DNA of 64,000 nucleotides, taken from positions 9,117,077 through 9,181,076 of the forward strand of contig CM033408.1 of assembly GCA_019426215.1 (NCBI GenBank), written 5' to 3'. The DNA comes from Buddleja alternifolia (taxonomy: Eukaryota; Streptophyta; Magnoliopsida; Lamiales; Scrophulariaceae). Under the pieces are notes generated by a model. That model was not told the DNA's origin. It made no database searches and worked only from the letters and a program-made list of their open reading frames with translations. The position numbers and the translations under genes are program-made. This document shows positions 62,222 through 64,000 of the stretch, piece by piece (position 1 is the stretch's first letter; the number at the start of each line of letters is the position of its first letter).

Positions 62222-64000
62222 TAATAAAAGTTGGGGGGGTGGGGGGTATAATGATTTTGAACTTGGGTTGGCCAGGTGTGTGCTTTTGAGTAGTGACTGC
62301 AAAAGGTCATTCACTTTTTCAATTCACTTTTTATATTCCCTAATATTCATTGAGTATTTATTTGTGTTAGTAGTTGGGAAAATTATATCCTTCTTGTGTC
62401 TATTTCTCACACATAATATAATTATGTGGGTACTTTATACATAATTATATGAAAAAGAGAATTATAAAGTATAATTTTGGATCAGTGAACTCGATCTACC
62501 ATAAAATTATCCAATTAATTATGACACTCGATTGATGTGTTTAAATCATCAGAGGATGAAAGCTAAATCCACATAAGACATGTAACACATAATTAAAGAA
62601 CGCTAGGCACTGATGAGTAAACAAGTACGAGTTGAACCCCCACCAATGACTAAGATTCAACAGGTTAGAATAATATATCAACTGTTGATTAAGTCATGTT
62701 TAAGACCGACGCTCTTCATGTTCATTTTTTTTTTCTCAGGGTCCCTTGAGGTACTGTCAAGTGAAATTGCAAGGACCCCTCCCAAGAGAGTTTTCATATT
62801 TTCACACTGTTAATGTTGTTGTGTTTCGTGAAAAATGGAATAAATGCAGCGGAAGATTTAAATTTTTAACCCAAACTAATTTTTCTGTTTGCATATATAA
62901 ATTAATTAAATCGCATAACGAATAACGATTTACCTGTTGAAGCGAAGTGGTAGGAGAATCTGATTCCTCCTCTAAATTTCTAATTGATGAAGTCTCGATT
63001 TCTTCAATCCTCGTGCAATCTTCTCTTCTTGAATTCGTTGAGGTTTCTTGAAATTTGATCTGAACAACGAACACACGTTGTCTCTAAATTATCACGCACG
63101 GATTGATTGACGAAATTTTTTCTCTTTTTCCCTATGATGACCGACGGCTAGTGTATAGAGAGAGGGATGAGATTTTTTCTTCTTTTCTTTTTAGGAGAGT
63201 TATGATTTCATGTGTCTTGTTTTGGGTTAAAGAATTCTTTCATATCCTCTTGACTTATTGACCAAGACAAACAAAAGAGACCTTTGTTAGGCGTCCTTAT
63301 GGATGCATTATCTATTTAATTAATAATTTTTATATTCAATAAATTAATTAATTAATTAAATAACCAAATTAATTAGATAAATTAATTCATTAATTTATTT
63401 CCATAGAAAATTAATTAATAATTACTCTCATCTTTAAAATTTAATTATTTCATTCATTGAGTAATTAATTAACTATTTAAATTATGCAATAAATTAAATC
63501 TCCCAAAATAAAATAGAAAATCTTTTTCCATTTTTCTTTATCAATAATTTAGCGCGACTCTTTAGATTTGTTTCGTTTGGAAATGAGAGAAAACTAAAGG
63601 AAGTGGTAACACCTAACCAGTCACGTGGCCCACTTCGTAGCCCAAACGAAATCAAATGATTGAAACATTCCACAACCTTCCAATAGTAAATACCGTATAA
63701 GTATAAACCCTTTATTCACGTGCCTCAATCAAGTGAGAGTCATGATTATGTCAAACTCACTGAACTTGACCATATGTATTAATTATAATAATACGAGATC
63801 ACTGAGATCGATTTAGTGTCTCGCACAATTGTCTCTTTTTGCTTTGACCAAAGACTTTGATCTCTATTTATCTATAATCACATAGGTTAATATTTCATTC
63901 ACTTATGAGAGAACAAATCTCATTTTAGAGATCAGCTAAGACTATCACTTGCCCATCAAGTCGCATTTCGAGGTCGACCCCACCAACGGGTGAATTGAGT
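62222..64000. other. GFAT upstream DNA, AT-rich, no gene recognised
   Basis: A G-rich run (GGGGGGGTGGGGGG at about 62233-62246) lies just upstream of the TATA box. 63300-63500 is built of TTAATTAA-type sequence. Two G-boxes (CACGTG) lie at 63622-63627 and 63717-63722. From 62808 (TGTTAATGTTG..., then AATGCAGCGGAAG) the sequence could be the left part of an LTR running out of the window, but the other end is not visible. Confidence 0.4.

Noticed and set aside
62808..64000. A left LTR running off the window
   Set aside because: TGTTAATG and a GCAGCGGAAG phrase are suggestive, but no second end, primer site or internal domain is visible, so it is not called as an element.

Overview
The window is a stretch of nuclear DNA from a flowering plant, most likely a dicot. 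The evidence is GT-AG introns, a large CC-NBS-LRR immune receptor, a plant-type glucosamine-fructose-6-phosphate aminotransferase (GFAT), and Copia, LINE, MULE and MITE transposable elements. I lean towards an asterid from the general look of the retroelement and receptor proteins, but the sequence does not prove it. Genes occupy a minority of the window and most of the rest is transposon or its debris.

Layout. 1-5924: the 3' part of a SIRE/Maximus-type Copia element, with a 1302-codon env-position ORF, polypurine tract and 3' LTR. 5925-14525: a serine carboxypeptidase-like (SCPL) pseudogene, broken by a frameshift and stop codons and missing its last exons, followed by several inverted-repeat DNA elements, two of them nested. 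14526-26443: a MULE transposase pseudogene with a ~4-kb direct tandem duplication, a small unknown gene, and an Athila-ORF1-like pseudogene on the minus strand. 26444-34467: an 8-kb inverted repeat. Each arm carries a DUF1985+Ulp1 gene and a second Ulp1-type (C48 SUMO protease) gene, and the loop is a 7-copy minisatellite. Clusters of the palindrome GGCACCATGGTGCC mark the outer ends of the arms and also lie next to the MULE gene.

35050-40350: a decayed copy of the GFAT 3' end, then an intact intronless NLR gene on the minus strand with a probable 5'-UTR intron and a W-box. 40350-43070: AT-rich DNA with a MITE inserted in a (TAA)n microsatellite. 43080-50891: an L1-type LINE bounded by a 9-bp target-site duplication and split by a 1.5-kb solo LTR that has its own 5-bp duplication. 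50901-53957: further MITEs. 53958-62021: a complete 11-exon GFAT gene (minus strand, 674 aa), the rate-limiting enzyme of UDP-GlcNAc synthesis. 62022-64000: its promoter and AT-rich DNA, possibly the edge of another LTR element.

How the parts relate. Only GFAT and the NLR look like working host genes. The 14.6-34.5 kb block resembles the known association of Mutator-like elements with captured ULP proteases, but here the protease module is an inverted pair with two ULP domains per arm. Most premature stops in the transposons are C-to-T/G-to-A changes, as expected for methylated, silenced DNA. Part of the tandem duplication (about 20.0-21.5 kb) has an indel density that looks like assembly error rather than evolution.
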